Shown: positions 19,381 through 33,500, counted from the first letter of the stretch. The stretch is DNA of 50,738 bases from Welwitschia mirabilis (GCA_051453625.1 JBOZIK010000001.1:63571640-63622377), one strand, 5' to 3'. Numbers and translations are program-made. Notes: a model not told the origin generated them from the sequence alone.

Positions 19381-20640
19381 TCAATTTCTCTTTTGGTCTT
19401 CTTATTAAGGATACCTTTCTAGATGAACATTTTTTTTACCTCCAAAATATCTATGCTATTTCTTCTCAATGTTTTAAACCATGGTATTCTGATATTACAA
19501 ATTATCTTATTACCTTTAAAACACATTAACATTGAACTTCTAATGAAATAAGATCCTTCCTCCATAGGATAGGAAATTATGAATGGATATTCATACCTCT
19601 AAGATAGATGTAAAGATCAAATCATGCATAAGTGTAAGCTATAATGGGAACAAAATAACACATTTTCTCTTTACCATGATGGTGTATCTATAGGTTACTT
19701 TAGTGGCTAAGAGACTACCATCAAAATCTTACATTCTAGGTTTTATTAACCTTATCTTTTTTAGGATTCCTTTGCTTACTCTAGAAGATTTAATAAATGC
19801 TAATTTATGTGAAGCCTAATCAAATACAAATATATTCCCTTATAACATATTCTTAAATGTAAATCTTTCAATTATTAGGACATAGAATTCATAACACCAC
19901 TTAAACCATCTTCTTGTAAGAATAATAATATCTTATTAGCTATTGATCATGTTAGTAAATGAACTGAAGTAATTCCTACTCATACTAATGATATTAAACC
20001 TACGTGTTCTTTCCTTAACTCTAATAACTTTCATAGGTTTTTCTCTTCTAAAATTTTAACTAGTGAGTAAATCACCCATTTTTTAAGAGGATTATTCAAA
20101 AACATCTTCGTTTCACAGGAATTAAACATAAAATTACAAATGCCTATCATCCTTAAACAAATAGTTAAGTTAAAAATTCCACTAGGGACTATTACAGAAT
20201 TTACATGGTTCTTCATAATGTGAAGTTATATATGATAAAACTTGTGTTCTCCTAGTTAATGTTTCCTATAACTCCTATCGTGTTGTATTTCAACTTAATG
20301 TTTTAAACCTTGGAATGTTCCCTATAAACTAGCACAATTGTAATATTTTAATAAGAAAAGAATTACTACCATTTACCATTAACTCATTCATAAAGCCCAA
20401 GACAAATTTAAATATGAGAAAAAGTTCATTTATAAATACTTTAAGCCTAGTTAATTCATTACACTGTATAAAAATCAAGTACGTTTAACTCTAAATGGAT
20501 AGGTCCTTATCTTGTAGAAAAAGTAAACTCCAATGGCTCTCTTAAGATTTATAATCTTTAAAATAAATAAATTCAAAAATTTAATGGATAAAGACTTAAA
20601 GTTTCTACATTTCTTAATGATTCTACCTATGATATAAACA
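19381..20640 (+). pseudogene. integrase remnant
   Basis: After 'DTFLDEHFF' and 'FKPWYSDITNYLITFKTH' (the 'PW(Y/F)ADIVNYLV' segment before integrase) come 'EIRSFLHRIGNYEW', a decayed zinc region, 'HVSK' with 'TEVIPTHTNDIK', 'ELNIKLQMPIIL', and the C-terminal 'SKWIGPYLVEKVNSNGSLKI' and 'KFNG'. The order is the same as in element 2. The DDE triad cannot be assembled in one frame, and many stops are present. In a living element this enzyme inserts the cDNA. Confidence 0.7.
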
Positions 20641-21065
20641 TGATATAAGCAATTAACTTAGAAGATAATCTTTATACGAAGGAAGCTCTTTCTTTTCAAT
20701 TATTTAAATTTTTCTTATCTTTATTCCTTAGTTTAACTTATGATACTACTTGATCATCTTTAACTTGATTCATGGTTGAATTAATATATGTTATTATAAC
20801 TAGTAATCCCTTTACTTTAGGCATTAAAAATGGCACGATTAAATTCAATCTATCAAAACATTCTCATCTCTATGAGTTCCTAGTAAATATGATTATTTTA
20901 TTTAAGTATTAATTATGTTAATCAAATGTTTATGTCTAGTTATGTACTTTTTTACTTTATCATTTTAATAATTAATTAATTCTTTTACAAGTGAAAATAT
21001 AAATCAATTAAAATAAAAAAAGTAAAATGTAAGAGGGAATGTCAAAATAAAATAAACTTAATGCT

Positions 21066-21255
21066 CATGCATCTTACATTATGATGTCCTATTACAAATG
21101 CACTACCACAAATTTTCCAAGTAAGGCATTTGATAGTGTGATATGGTAGATGTTAGAACTCAATCAAAGAGTTACTTAGCCATGATTTGACTTTAGCTTA
21201 TGGATCCTTACTCTTGTAGAAGTGATTTCACTTCTCTTATGATGATGACTAGTGT
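21066..21255 (+). other. conserved post-pol block, element 3 copy
   Basis: Landmarks in order: 'ATGATGTCCTATTACAAATG', 'CACTACCACAAATTTTCCAA', 'GGCATTTGATAGTGTGATAT', 'TAGCCATGATTTGA', 'GGATCCTTACTCTTGTAGAA', 'CACTTCTCTTATGATGATGA'. The same series appears in elements 1 and 2. It starts about 430 nt after the end of integrase. Confidence 0.65.
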
Positions 21256-23190
21256 TTTTTCCAATACCCTATTGTATTGATTTTCCATCCCTCTGAATCA
21301 AGAACTTCATGAGCATTTTAAACATATTGGTCATTGAATGGTACTTTATCAAAGTTCTATGGAGATTACCTAAACATAAATTGAAGTATAGTATAAAAAC
21401 TTCATTAATACTTTGTAGAATAGTAATTAGATATTATCATAATCATTGTTCTATTGAGTAATACTCAATGGTATCCTTACATTAATCATGCATGTCTAAT
21501 ATAAGTAGCTTTATAATTTTTACCAAAAAGTCTTCTAGGTTGGTATTTGGACTAAAATAGTTAATATTCTCTATGTTTCATTTTGCCTGTTTGATTTTTG
21601 AATTCTATTAGTCTATTAATCAATAATCTAAAAGTTATTTTTCTTAATTTTTCATATGTAGTGATTTAGATCTTACCATTTTCTATTTTTCTTATTAGCT
21701 TGTTACATCCTTAAGTATTATGCATCTCTTTAAATTAACTTTCATTTTCAACTTTTCTTATGATTTAATTAATAACCAACTTCTTTTTTAATTCGTTTCC
21801 AAGTTAATGCATGCTGCAAATCATGCATGTTCCTTTTATCATCTAGCTTCATTTATTTACATCAGGGATCATGTTATGTCCATTTTTAGCTTTACTTTAT
21901 TCCTTGGACTTATCTCATTGTTTTTTTTTTGGTTATGTTAATTATTCATGTACATAGTTTAAATGACCTTAGTATATGAATTATTTTCCTTTCTTCTTAA
22001 ATGTCTAATCTATTTAGATCATCTTGATATGTTTTCTAGATGACCAGATGATCATTTTACATCACCTCAAAAAAAAACAAAAAAAAAAAAACTCATTAAA
22101 TGTTTGGTTGTACTAGGGCATTCATCTAAATGACTCTCTAGATGATAAGTGTAATTCATGGTTACTATCTTTTTTTCCTCCTACTTTTCCCTCCATTTTT
22201 CCTAATTTCTTACTCATCTAAAGCAATAAAACTTATTATTAGATGCTCATGTTTTCATCTACTTATCTTCTAACATCAAATTTACCTTATATCTATTATC
22301 TTCATTTAGATTTTTCACCATTCTTATGTAAAATGATGTATGTGCTCCCTTTTTTATTATTTTTTCATTTATTTTATTTTAGGACCTTTTGGAATATATT
22401 TTTTATGAGGAATATTTAGTCTTTTGTTTTTGATTTTTTGGTTTAAACAATTCACACTTTTTACCTTGTATTTTTTAAAACATGAGTTTTTTTAACTTAC
22501 ACACATTATAAATTGGATTTTTCTTTCACGTTTTAATTTGTCTCTTATCTTTCATCATAATTTTACAAACTTATAGCTAACATGAGTAGCTCATTGAATG
22601 TCACATTTTCATTGTTTCTAAATTTTTATTTAATTTACTAGTTTTTTACTAATTTTTTTCTATTTAATTGTTCTTATAATTGGTATTTATTTAACTTAGA
22701 ATAAATTTGTTATTTTGTAGGGAGTAGGATATTTAATTTGATAAGTGATTAAAAATTTTTCCAATTTATACTTTTTTCTTATATGGGAACTTTATTTGAC
22801 TAATGGATATGATAATTTCTATTTCACTTGCATTTTTGAAATATGCCATGAATACCTACTTAGGATAGATAGGTCGCTGTAATTAAGACCTTATCACAAG
22901 GAAAAATTTAGATTACTACTTCCAACTAAAGAGAAGATAGAGATATAATTATATTCCATACATTCTAAGTAGAGTTTATTGCTCATGTGCTTATTCATCT
23001 AGAGAGGAACTTTAGTAATGTCACATAGTAGATTAATCCCATGTTGATTAGATAATGATAAAGCTTTAGATACATTGGTTTTAAATGCTTATGCCTCTTA
23101 CTCTACTAGAAACATTCATGATTTTTATGATACTATGTTATTACGGTATGAATCATGTATCTTTCTTCTTCAATTAATCATATTCATTAG
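21256..23190 (+). other. element 3 3' region, non-coding
   Basis: T-rich sequence with no frame. Near 21,330-21,360, 'TTGAATGGTACTTTATC' matches element 2 at about 41,800, so the homology continues past the block. A poly-A/poly-T rich zone and 'TCTAGATGA' repeats occur at 22,030-22,150. The expected purine tract and 3' LTR are missing; the sequence meets a different LTR at 23,191. Confidence 0.4.
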
Positions 23191-24278
23191 TGATCTGCAA
23201 TTAAGAGTGTCAAATTTACACAAACACACACTAGTATAGGGGGTGAATCCAATGATGTACTCTAGCTAAAAATTATAATTACATTTGAAAATTTGCTTAA
23301 TTAAGAATGAAAATAAAATAATTTTATATTTTAATTTCAGAATGATAAAAAATGAAAATAAAATGATGAATGAAGTGTGATGAATTAATGCAAGGATGAG
23401 ATGCAATCATAAATGTAATTACTAAGAAAGTTTTATCAATGTGTTGACACTAAATTTTAACATTATATAATATATCAAAATTAACTTAAATGTAATTAGC
23501 TTGATTTCAACACAACATATAAAGAAGAAGAAAGAAAAAGTGGTATAAACAAAATGATCTTTGTCTATCATAATGTTATTACATCAACTTAAAAGTAGTA
23601 ACTCCTTAATGGAGGAAATGTAGCACAATACTAAGGTAATATCCTCTACTAATCTAAGTGAATTTATTGCATCTCTAAATTATCAATAGAATAATTAATG
23701 CACCAAACATGTTTACAAATTAGGGCTCATGGTTCTTTTATAGAAAACAATAGGGTTAATATTTTAGAGTCCTTTAGCTTATATGGATAGATTATAGTTA
23801 CAATTTTTATCATGAAGTCTAGATATGTATTAGCGACAATTAAATAGTTATAATTTTTATCATGTAGCTTAAGTTAGATGGATGAGATTTCTCATCTTAT
23901 AGCATCAAAATGAATATTCATATTTTTATATTAGGTGGAGTTTATCTTAATAAGTCTAACACTTAGCCTTTGTATTGTGATGCCTCTACCAACTAATGTT
24001 ATTATTATGTGTCTTTAACATCATTGCTATTTCATTGTCACATGTTACTACCATATGTATCCTTAAAATTTAGTAGTAGATGGAATCTAATTTATTTGTT
24101 TGATAATTCTTTCCTCAAATGCTTCATAATTAGTTAGCTTTAATCTAAATTATTCTTAATTCTTTATATTTGGTCCTTAACATTAAAAGTTCTTAATTTG
24201 AGCATTAAACCTACAAAGAAGGCCTAAAAACACACTCTAAATCATATGTCAAATGTGATAAGTTGGTTGCCTATCATA
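23191..24278 (-). repeat. LTR type B, left copy
   Basis: About 1,088 bp. It aligns with 37,726-38,818 over its whole length; shared landmarks are 'CTTGATTTCAACA(C/T)AACATAT', 'AGTAATTACTCCTTAAT'-type, 'TAATTAATGCA', 'ATGTTTACAAAT', 'GGGCTCA', 'TCCTTTAGCTTAT', 'TATGTGTCTT(T/C)AACATCAT' and 'CTTTATATTTGGTCCTTAACA'-type. The start carries the same 'CACACTAGTATAG' as the element 1 LTRs, so the two LTR types are related. A minus-strand TATA candidate (CTATAAAAG) lies at 23,735-23,743. Confidence 0.75.
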
Positions 24279-25879
24279 GCTCCATACTAAGCATTTCTCA
24301 ATCCTTGATCAAGTAAGTGGAAAATAATAGAGCAAGCCAAGTTGAAAAGGGAATGAAAAATGAAACTTAAAATATAATTGTATTATTAAACATAAAGTGT
24401 ATTTCATCCATATTCAATGAAAAATATATTTAATTAAATCATCATGTAAAGATATGAACTAAATTAAAACATATGAGTTAAGTTTATGACAATCATGATT
24501 TAACATAAAAACTTATTTTTTAAATATCCAATAAATCAATTTTTGAAAGTTTTATACAGATAAGCCCCCATTCCTAATTAGAGTCATACATGCATTAGAA
24601 GTTAAAAAACCAACAAAATAAGAATGAGGTAATTTAGTGTTTAAAAGATTGCAAAATATGAATTAAGGAAAAGAGATAAAGTAAACAATAAAAACACATA
24701 CATAAAATAAAAAAGAAAAAGAAACTAAACCAAAGCAAGCTCAAGCATCATGAAAACAAGTATTGAAATACTTAGGTCCTAAATCCGAACTTTTTAAAAT
24801 CTAGTACTTTATTTGAATGAAGAAGGAATTTGAATCATTTTCAAAAGATTAAATTAATTAATCTAATGCTTTGGTCATATGATAAATAGAAAATGTCTAG
24901 TTAACAACTTTAAAATTACCTAACCTAATGAATAGAAACAAACACATAGAAACAAACACATTGCATTAGAACATATTCTATTTAGCATTGATCACTTACT
25001 AATAGTTTTTCATTTCTAATTAAAGATATATTATTATTAATTAAAATATTATAGTTCTACTTGAATAGCACATATGAAAATAGCAATGTACTAATTAAAA
25101 TTAACATATTATAGTTATAATCTTAAGCATTAACCTAAAAGATGATTGCAAAATAATAATACTTGTTAATGTAATAATTACATCACACTTTGAGATATAA
25201 CACCTTTGACTTTTAATTCCTTCCATTATGGAGTACTCATTTCTATACCATTGATATCACATTTATCATAAGTGATAGGACTTGTCAAACAAAACATAGA
25301 CTATTAAGTAACTTTGTCCCTAGTTTGGTAATCATAAAATAATTTAGGAATGACTATCAAAAGTGTTTTAATAGTATAAATTGATCTTCCATTTTTATTT
25401 TGAGAATTATTATTCTTTTTAATTTTTTTCTTATACTTTTTTTTTTCAAAAATATGAAAATACATTTATGCATTATTAAAGTACTAATAACCTATAACCT
25501 CAATATAAATGAACTTGATGACAAGATAGAGCATATAGTATGAATAACTTAATTAAGTACATTTTTATCTTCTAAAATGAAAGTTCATAGGTATTTGAAT
25601 ACCTTTTAATTAGTTTATATCTAATTTATCATTGATAAATTGAAAAAGCCTAAAATTCTTAAACATACTAAATTATAAAAAACTAAAGTAAGATCAAGTT
25701 AATAGATGCTAAAAGAGAGAAACTATTGGAATAATTACAGTAACATAAGAGTAAGTAGTAGAAATTACATCCAAAAAAGGATTTACTAAATTAATTATTT
25801 TAAGTAAAATGTAGTCACTTTATTTTGCATTTATCATATGCTAAAAAGAAATATCTTCTAATATAGTTATTACATTGTA
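24279..25879 (-). other. internal 3' region of the type B element, non-coding
   Basis: AT-rich, no frame found. Its position between the left LTR and the sequence matching element 1 fits the post-pol region, but I could not find the conserved post-pol block here. It may be deleted. Confidence 0.35.
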
Positions 25880-26370
25880 AGTTTTAAGAAAAATGAAGAC
25901 CAAACCATATGAAAACCAATTGATCAAATATTAAAGGAATATGATCATTTTTGAATAAAATCAAATGGTGTAAAATACAACATTTTAATAATAACTTAAT
26001 ACCAAAAATTTAGTAAGCAAAATAAGAGATGAAGAATTGATAGATTTCATTGAAAAATAATCTCTTATTAAATTAATGCAAAGCATGACTACCATTTCAT
26101 GATTTACTAATGGTAGTAATCAAAGAATAAATCTAAAAAATATTAGAAGGATTCTTAGAATGATTAATTAGGACCTTTTAGAAGTTCTCCAAGATTCAAC
26201 TCAAGGCATAGATTTACATTAAGAAGGTAAGGAGTTTTTCAGTTTAATATTCTAAGAAATATCAAATCATATTTTTAAAAGTAGAAGATAATATGGAATT
26301 GGGAGATTAAAAAAACAATGATATTTTAATCTTCATTAGAAAGAATAAGAGGGAGAGATAGAGAAATATT
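25880..26370 (-). pseudogene. copy of the unknown element 1 frame (downstream part)
   Basis: The DNA matches 9,410-9,915 of element 1 in the same orientation. Examples are 'AATGAAGACCAAACCATATG' against 'AATAAGGGCTAAACCAAATA', 'AAAATAAGAGATGAAGAATT' against 'AAAATAAGAGATAAAGAAGT', and 'GGGAGAGATAGAGAAATAT' against 'GGGAGAGATTGAGAGATAG'. It is more decayed than the element 1 copy, with no open stretch. The product is unknown. Confidence 0.6.
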
Positions 26371-26929
26371 TTTAATAGGATTAGATTATTTGAGATTAAT
26401 TACTTTATGAGATGTAAGAAGTGTATCCTATATTGGGTTTTGTTGAATCTCATATAAAGAGGTGATTATTATGTTCATTATAGATTGAGAAATTTTTATA
26501 TTTTCTTTAGAATTAATTCTTCCTTTTTACATTATATTTGCAATAGTAGGTTGATGTTGGAAATATAATCTAACATATTTATACTACCATGTGATGAATT
26601 TTCAATCTCATTATTCTTGTTTAACTGGTGAGTTAAGATTTGATTATCATCCCTTTGGCTTTCTTCTATTGGATATTAACCATATAAATTTTATGATAAA
26701 AATAGAATTTATTACTATGTATAGCCCTTTTAATATTTTCCTCCTCATTTTGAAAGTGAGAGATAGTAAACATAGTAACATAGGATTAGGAATGTTGTGC
26801 TACAAGAGAATCTTAAGATCTTTAATTTCTTAACATTGCTTGTTAAAGTATACCTATAATATTTACAATGTTTTTGTTAATAGCATCTTATATTTAATTA
26901 AGTTCTTATATTAAATCATGAATTAAATC
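26371..26929. other. unassigned part of the type B element
   Basis: Lies between two segments that match element 1. An 80-codon plus-strand frame (26,591-26,833, 'MMNFQSHYSCLTGELRFDYH') is antisense to the element and matches no family I know, so it is probably chance. Confidence 0.35.
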
Positions 26930-27310
26930 ATCTTAATTAATTTAGTTATGAGAAGAAATTTAGGGGTATAAAATTCTAATACTTCTTCTGATTCCTTTAA
27001 GGAACGAGTTGACATATATCAAATCTACTTGAGAATGCTTTTGTAAATGAAGTATAAGTCCTAAAATATGGAAAATCATGATAATTATTCCTATATGAAG
27101 GCTAAAAGAAGAAGGAAAAACAAAGAAACATTAAAAAGAGAAAGGATTCTAATTCCTAGTTTTAAGATTGTGTTTCATTACTAACTTTTTTGTTCTTTTA
27201 CTGAAGATTTTATGTAATGTATTTTTCTCATTCCTAGAATTCAAATTTTCTTTCTCTTAATAAATATTTCTTATTGTATATTTTCTTATTCATGAAAAAA
27301 GGTGAGAAAA
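26930..27310 (-). pseudogene. copy of the unknown element 1 frame (upstream part)
   Basis: Matches 10,840-11,110 of element 1. Examples are 'TTTGTAAATGAAGTATAAGT' against 'TTTGTCTAAATGAGGTGGAA', 'CCTAAAATATGGAAAATCAT' against 'CCTTAAACTATGGAAAATAT', and 'AAAAAGAGAAAGGATTCTAA' against 'GGAAAGAGAAAGGGACCCAA'. The ATG region is not intact. With the segment above it shows that two different elements share the same internal, non-pol cargo. Confidence 0.55.
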
Positions 27311-27404
27311 AGAAAGAGGAAGTAAGTAAGTGTGATAATCATATAGATTACCTAAAAAAGCACAAAAACTACTAGAATTTTAATCTATTAAAGTGTTTGT
27401 TTTA

Positions 27405-27560
27405 AGAAACGCCTTAAATAAAAGATTAAAAAATACATTTTTAAGGTGTGTTTATGTATAAATTCCTTAATAGTAAAGTTGTAATTATCTTTAGACATTT
27501 ATTTTAAAAAAGTCCTAATGTAAACTTTTACTTTAATGAAAATACTTTAATTAAAAAGTA
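27405..27560. repeat. degenerate GCCTTAAA / TTTTAAGG palindromic repeats
   Basis: 'ACGCCTTAAATAAAAG' followed by 'TTTTTAAGGTGTG' and 'TTCCTTAATAG' resembles the palindromic units at 36,544-36,681 and 37,262-37,430. It lies where the leader of the type B element should begin. Confidence 0.45.
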
Positions 27561-30500
27561 CTTCACTTCCTTTGATTTGCATTTGTGCTTTTGTTTGCTT
27601 TTTTCCCTATCTCATTCTTCAACCAATTGAACTGATGAATTCAAATTTCATCTTAAAATGGAAAGTGTTGATACCAATTGCATCCTAATAAGGAATTATA
27701 CTAACTACACAAGTGAAAGATATAATCAATACATTGTAAAGCCTACTACTTGGCTGTACTTGAGAAATATCTCATGTTGAATTTTGAGAGTTATTTGCTA
27801 ATGTGATGAATAATTAAAGGCTTATTTGTATATTATTAATGTTGGCTCTATTTTAGAAGTCAATAAAAATATCATTCAGTAGTTTAAAGCATGTTATTGA
27901 AGGGCATTGGTGATATCTATGTTATTGCAAAACCCTAATTCTTTATAGATGAATATTCATATTAGTTTGCATGAAATAAAGATTTCTTTTAAGATAGCAA
28001 AATTATCATTGGTATTTATTGTATGGATTTTCATGTACTAGAAAGGTGCTTGTTTTATTATTCTAATAAGATAGACCGAGAAAATATTAGACAAGCAAAA
28101 TGCCTCTTTGCAATAATAACTAAAATATATAAGAGACAGTAGATGTATTCTCTCGTTTTTTGTATGATTTTATTTTGCACATGTGATGTGTAACTAAATG
28201 AGTTATTTTATCATCCTTATGTGATTTTGGTAGGTAAGGCTCATCTAGAAAGAGAAAGCATAAACTTCTAGGAACAAAATAAAGAAAAAGGTTTTTTATA
28301 GAGGAGGCATTTTACATAAACCCTTTGGCAGATTGTATGTGTTAAAATGATACTAACTCTTTTATTGAGTCTTAAATTACTAAAGGGAGATTCTAATCAT
28401 ATCAATTCTTAGAGGTTGAAGAGGCTCAAAATTTTTAGTTTTTTTGTAGTTTTTTTGTTAAATTCTTATGATTCTTATTTTATAGTCTCTTCTACATGAA
28501 TGTCACTTGGGCAAACTACCAAAAGCAATAAGCCTGAATCAAATAACCATGATATGAAAAAGATGGAAAAAAAAGGAATAACTACCTTAACAACCTACAT
28601 AACCATGGATTTTAATTTTATCACTATCTTCTATAAAAGGTCATTAGTCATTGCATGTAATCATAAAGATCTTGATTAGAAATATGGATGAGTAGTTGTA
28701 CATGATATAGGCTTTTCGGAGACATTATGTGGTGCAATTGAAAAAGAAGTGATCAGTTTAGAAATTTATAGTATAGAAATATTGTTTTAAGTGGTTACAA
28801 ATATGGTCATCCCTTCAATCCATAGAATGATTATCAAATCATGTTAGATCTGTATACTTAGTGATATTTTTCATGATTACACCTACATAACTCCTTTACT
28901 GCGATTTGTTAATAATGTTAATTATGCATCTTGAAAGGTCTACAGTTAAATAATTTTTTATTTCATTCTTATTATTGGAGCACTATTATAAAGCTTTCTA
29001 TTTATATTCTTTTCTTATCTTTTTCTTTTCTCTTCTCTTCTATTATGTTCATGTACTACTATAGAACTGATTATCAAATAAATTGGAAAACCTACTTGCT
29101 AATTTAACCAAAACATGAACATGATTCCTTCATAGCAAAATGGCATGCATCCTAAAGTTTTATTGAACTCTACTAGCAGTTATTAACTTACTTTTCATTC
29201 TTTTTGTAAATTTTTAATTTGATGGATGTTTGTAATCTATAATGCCCATCAGTTATTTTTATTTTTGTTTATTTGTTCTTGAGTGTTGGATCATGCATTA
29301 AGGATTAATGTCTTTTGATTATCTTTTGGTTTTTGACATGCTTTCTACTTCTTCTGTATGTCTCTTATTTCCCTTTTACTTAATATTTGTCTTACTTTAT
29401 TTAATAGAAATTCATGGTATTAAGAGAATCCTTTAATGTTTTTAGCTAACTTTGTAATGTATCTAGTGCATCAACAAATAATAGTTACTTAGTTCTATTA
29501 TTTATTCATATTAATTTTAAAATATCTTTTGCCAATTCATTTCCCTTCAAAGGATTGATCAGATCTTAAGAAAGGCATTTACATAGCAACATGACTTACA
29601 AATACATTCTTTATGATGAGATAAATAAGTGTAGCATTTTTTGAAAATAATATACTTAATGACTATTATGATTCAAAAATTCATATAGCCAACACAAAGA
29701 ACTCTACTACTAATAATGTAATAAAATTTTTTATTTTAAAAAATGGGCAAGGTTGGGTTAATGTGTGATCATTGCATTTCTGTAACTACTATCACAACTT
29801 CAATGTCTAAAATAAATTATTATTTTAATAAATTACATACCTTGAACACCGTATTAATGGGGAAAGCTAGGAAATATATTAATTTAGAAAACAAGATAGA
29901 GAAGTAAATGATCAATATTTAAGAAGAAAGGCAAGCATTAGTAATTGAAGTATTGGAACCTATGTTTGTAAAGCACTTTTTCTACATCTTCTGTTATATC
30001 TCATAATAAGCATATTTATGTTCATAACATAAGATCTTTCTCTATTTCCTAGATTTTATCAAACTTGATTATTAATCTTGCTACAATTCTAAGATCCACT
30101 TCACAATAAATCTGATAGTAGAAAAGCATATTACCCTATTGATAGATGAAAGGTATGCTAAGAAAATAGAAGCAACCAAGCATCAGTAATGGTTAAACTT
30201 AATATGATGTATCTTCAATGGATTTTTTCACTTTTGGAAATTTATTTACTTCAAATTAATAGAAATAAAGCTATTTATCTGAGTCTTAGTGACAAGAAAT
30301 TATGGGATTCCATTAGGTGGACTTGAAATCCTAGAAATGTTCCTCAGTAGACAATGATAGGAAAGGAATATTTCTAAGTGCTTTAGTTTTTTTAAACTAA
30401 CTTAAAATAATTAGTAAAAATCCAAATTCATGTCTATTTAAGATGTGAAAAATTTACCAAACATATGCAACATTCTATTGGATGGCTAGTGGCTCAAAGG

Positions 30501-33500
30501 ATGGTGTAGTTGACAATGATTGGGATGTGATCCTTAGCATATGTTGGATCAAGAAGAGAATATAAACAACTAGTCCAAGGTGACATATAACCAAATGACC
30601 TGTTAGGTGTAAATGTTAGCACACCAGCCCCTATTTTTATTAATTTTGTAGACTTTATGTATATTATTTACTAGCTCTAGGATCTTGATTATGATTTACT
30701 TATATTCTTAAAGAAGAATTATTCTATTATGAATATGTCATTTTGAAATCCCAACCTGAGATCTAAGTAATGGAGGAGATTTAAAACATATAGTATTCCA
30801 TTGACATCAAAAAGTACTACTATAATATGTTTGAAAGATGAAAATATTCTCATATAATAAAAAGCCTGACATGTCTGACACATATAATTTAGTCATTTAT
30901 CATAGATATATTCCTTAATCTTAAAGTGCTACAGATCCTAGATTGTTTTTAAAAATAGTAATATAAAGTGTAATCTAACCCACACTAGATTTTCCAACTA
31001 ATATTTGTTCAAAATATTTCACAAGATTACATGCTGAGAGAATATCTATTATGAAGAGATTATTCACTTAACTTGAAATTGTATTAATTTTGAATGATTT
31101 AGACATTAGGCTAGGCTATTCCTCCACTAATTCTGATAACCATAATAAAGGCCATGGTAAATAATACCATACTATCTTTGATCAAGCTATTCTTTGATTA
31201 TAATGTCATGCAATAATATTTAATAGTTGAAACCAATGAGTAAAATGTAGGAAAATTAAAATGTCAATAGACTCAAAAGGTCATGTTGGGGAGACATGTC
31301 ATCATTATATAAGCAATATGTCAAAACAAAATGTTGCCCATTATTTTTTTCAAAAAAATGCAAAGCTTATTAATTTTATAAGATGTGTAATCAATCAATC
31401 TTCTACTAGTAAAAATGAATTTTTCATGGGAAAATTGTGATTTTTACCTTTAATTTTTCTTGTTGTTCATTGGTTTTGTTGGACAAAAAATGGTTTTTTT
31501 AATCAAAGAATAGTTTAAACTATACTTATGTAAGATATTTTGAAAAAATTGGTAATACATCAGCAAAAAGTTAAAAATGTTAGAAATTTTAATGACTTTT
31601 TTAAAATGTTGACCTAAAATGTCAACTAACTTCAAGGAATTTTCAAATTGAAAAAAGGGCAATATGTTACCTTTTGTTGGTGACATGTCATGACATCTTA
31701 CTCTATGGTATGAACTATTAACATCTAAATAAATATTTTTCAAAGTAGTATTGCTTGTGCTATTGGTATTGTTATTATTTTGTCATTGATATTTGTTAAT
31801 GATCAAGAGATACTTGCATTACTTAAATGATTAATGAGATTATCAAAAGTTTCATAGTAACTCCTTGAAGACTTATTAGGAGTTGCAGAATGAACTTATT
31901 ACTTTAAGACCTTATTCATATGATATCATCTTGATTCATGGTTAACTTCTCTATTTTTATAAGAAAACATTTTTGGATTGTAGAGTGTATATGATGGGTT
32001 AAGATGTGTTCTCTTCTATAGAAATCAAACAATCATATAGTCTAATAAGGAGCTTTAAATGCCCTCCAGAAATGAATTTTTTGCCACTATATTATAATTA
32101 TAATTTTCTAATTATTTAATAGCATAAATGACATTTAAGTATATATAATTTCAATAGCATGCATACATACAAGTTGATTTTATTTGATAATTATTTTGTT
32201 ATTAAGTAGATACTCAAAATTAGAAGCATCTTAAGCACTATCTAATGATTATTATGAGTGAAGGAATTAATCAAAAAAAAATAGAGTAAGACCTCTTCCA
32301 GCTATTATATTATTTTATTTCATTGTTGTAATGCTTCTTATGCTTGAGGCTTTATGCTAGCAAGTGTATGTGAAAGTTGTTACAGGAGATTATTCTTCTA
32401 TTACCTAAGGATGGTCAAGATGGATAATTGTTTATAATATTTGTGAAAAACACAAACCCAATTTTATAAATCTATTCAAAGTTCAGAGAATATTTTTATT
32501 TTTATGTTTACAAAGCATAAAAGGAATAAATATGGTCTAATATGCTTTAAAAAGCATCACATTTAGAAGTTGCTCAAATAAAATGTAATGATGATTAACT
32601 TACTATATTTCTATTTTTATGAATTATAGAGTTTTTAATCCTAAAATCAAGAAAAATATTTAAATTCTAATGATAATTTGAGTCATACTTTCCATAGGGA
32701 TGCAATGTGCTATTTTGGTTTACACATGTGGAAGTAAGATTATGTGTTATCTAATAAGTAATGTGGTAAGGAATTACTATGAAGGTAAAGTTATCCATCT
32801 TTATGTAGATACAAAAGAGGCAATAGGTTATCTTTCACTATCATTTTTATATTACAAAGTAACTCATTCATGGTTCTATTGTGGACCAATTCGAAGATAA
32901 ATTTTTAAACATAGTTGTACCAAACCACATCTTAAATTTGAATTATTACATGCTATATCACTAAGAATTTTTACATGGCTAAAATACATAGCCAATAACC
33001 CATACTTTATATGTATGATATTTATGCCCATTCTAACAAGGTATGATTATGATGATAATGTATTAATGAGTTATATCTTTTTAAAGCCCTATTCTATAGG
33101 AGCCTTTTACATCTTCAATAATATGAGTTATGAACTCCTCTTTATGTTTTCTACATTTTCTCTTATTTTATGAAATACATTAGTTAATATATGTTCTTAC
33201 TTTCTTTTAGTCAATCCTTAAGTACAATGTAGATAAATTTCCTTTGTAAATTTATTTTATTCCTTATAACTTTAATAAAATGAAGTGTAAAAATGTGTGT
33301 TTATGGTACATTACATTCCTACCAAGTAACCAATAGAGCTATCTCTAGAATGAAGATGTGTGTATGGTACATTATATCCCTACTTTACTTCTTAGACATG
33401 CCTCCCCATATGGTATAAGACATGCCTGAGGTAAAGCTTTCATACATTTTGTTTAGGCATTCTATTGGGTACTAGTCATTACTTAATCCTTCAAATACCT

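Larger units (their letters stand above)
16690..23190 (+). mobile_element. element 3: decayed Athila/Tat-like Ty3/gypsy retrotransposon, internal part
   Basis: A plus-strand series in the canonical Ty3/gypsy order: gag tail, protease, RT, RNase H, integrase (16.69-20.64 kb). It is followed by the shared post-pol block (21,066-21,255) and a long non-coding 3' region. No LTR of its own was found. The left end meets a minus-strand LTR at 16,269 and the right end stops at a different LTR at 23,191, so both LTRs are lost or lie elsewhere. Stops and frame changes occur throughout. Confidence 0.8.

Noticed and set aside
20031-20216. 61-codon minus-strand frame
   Set aside because: Antisense to the integrase remnant of element 3.
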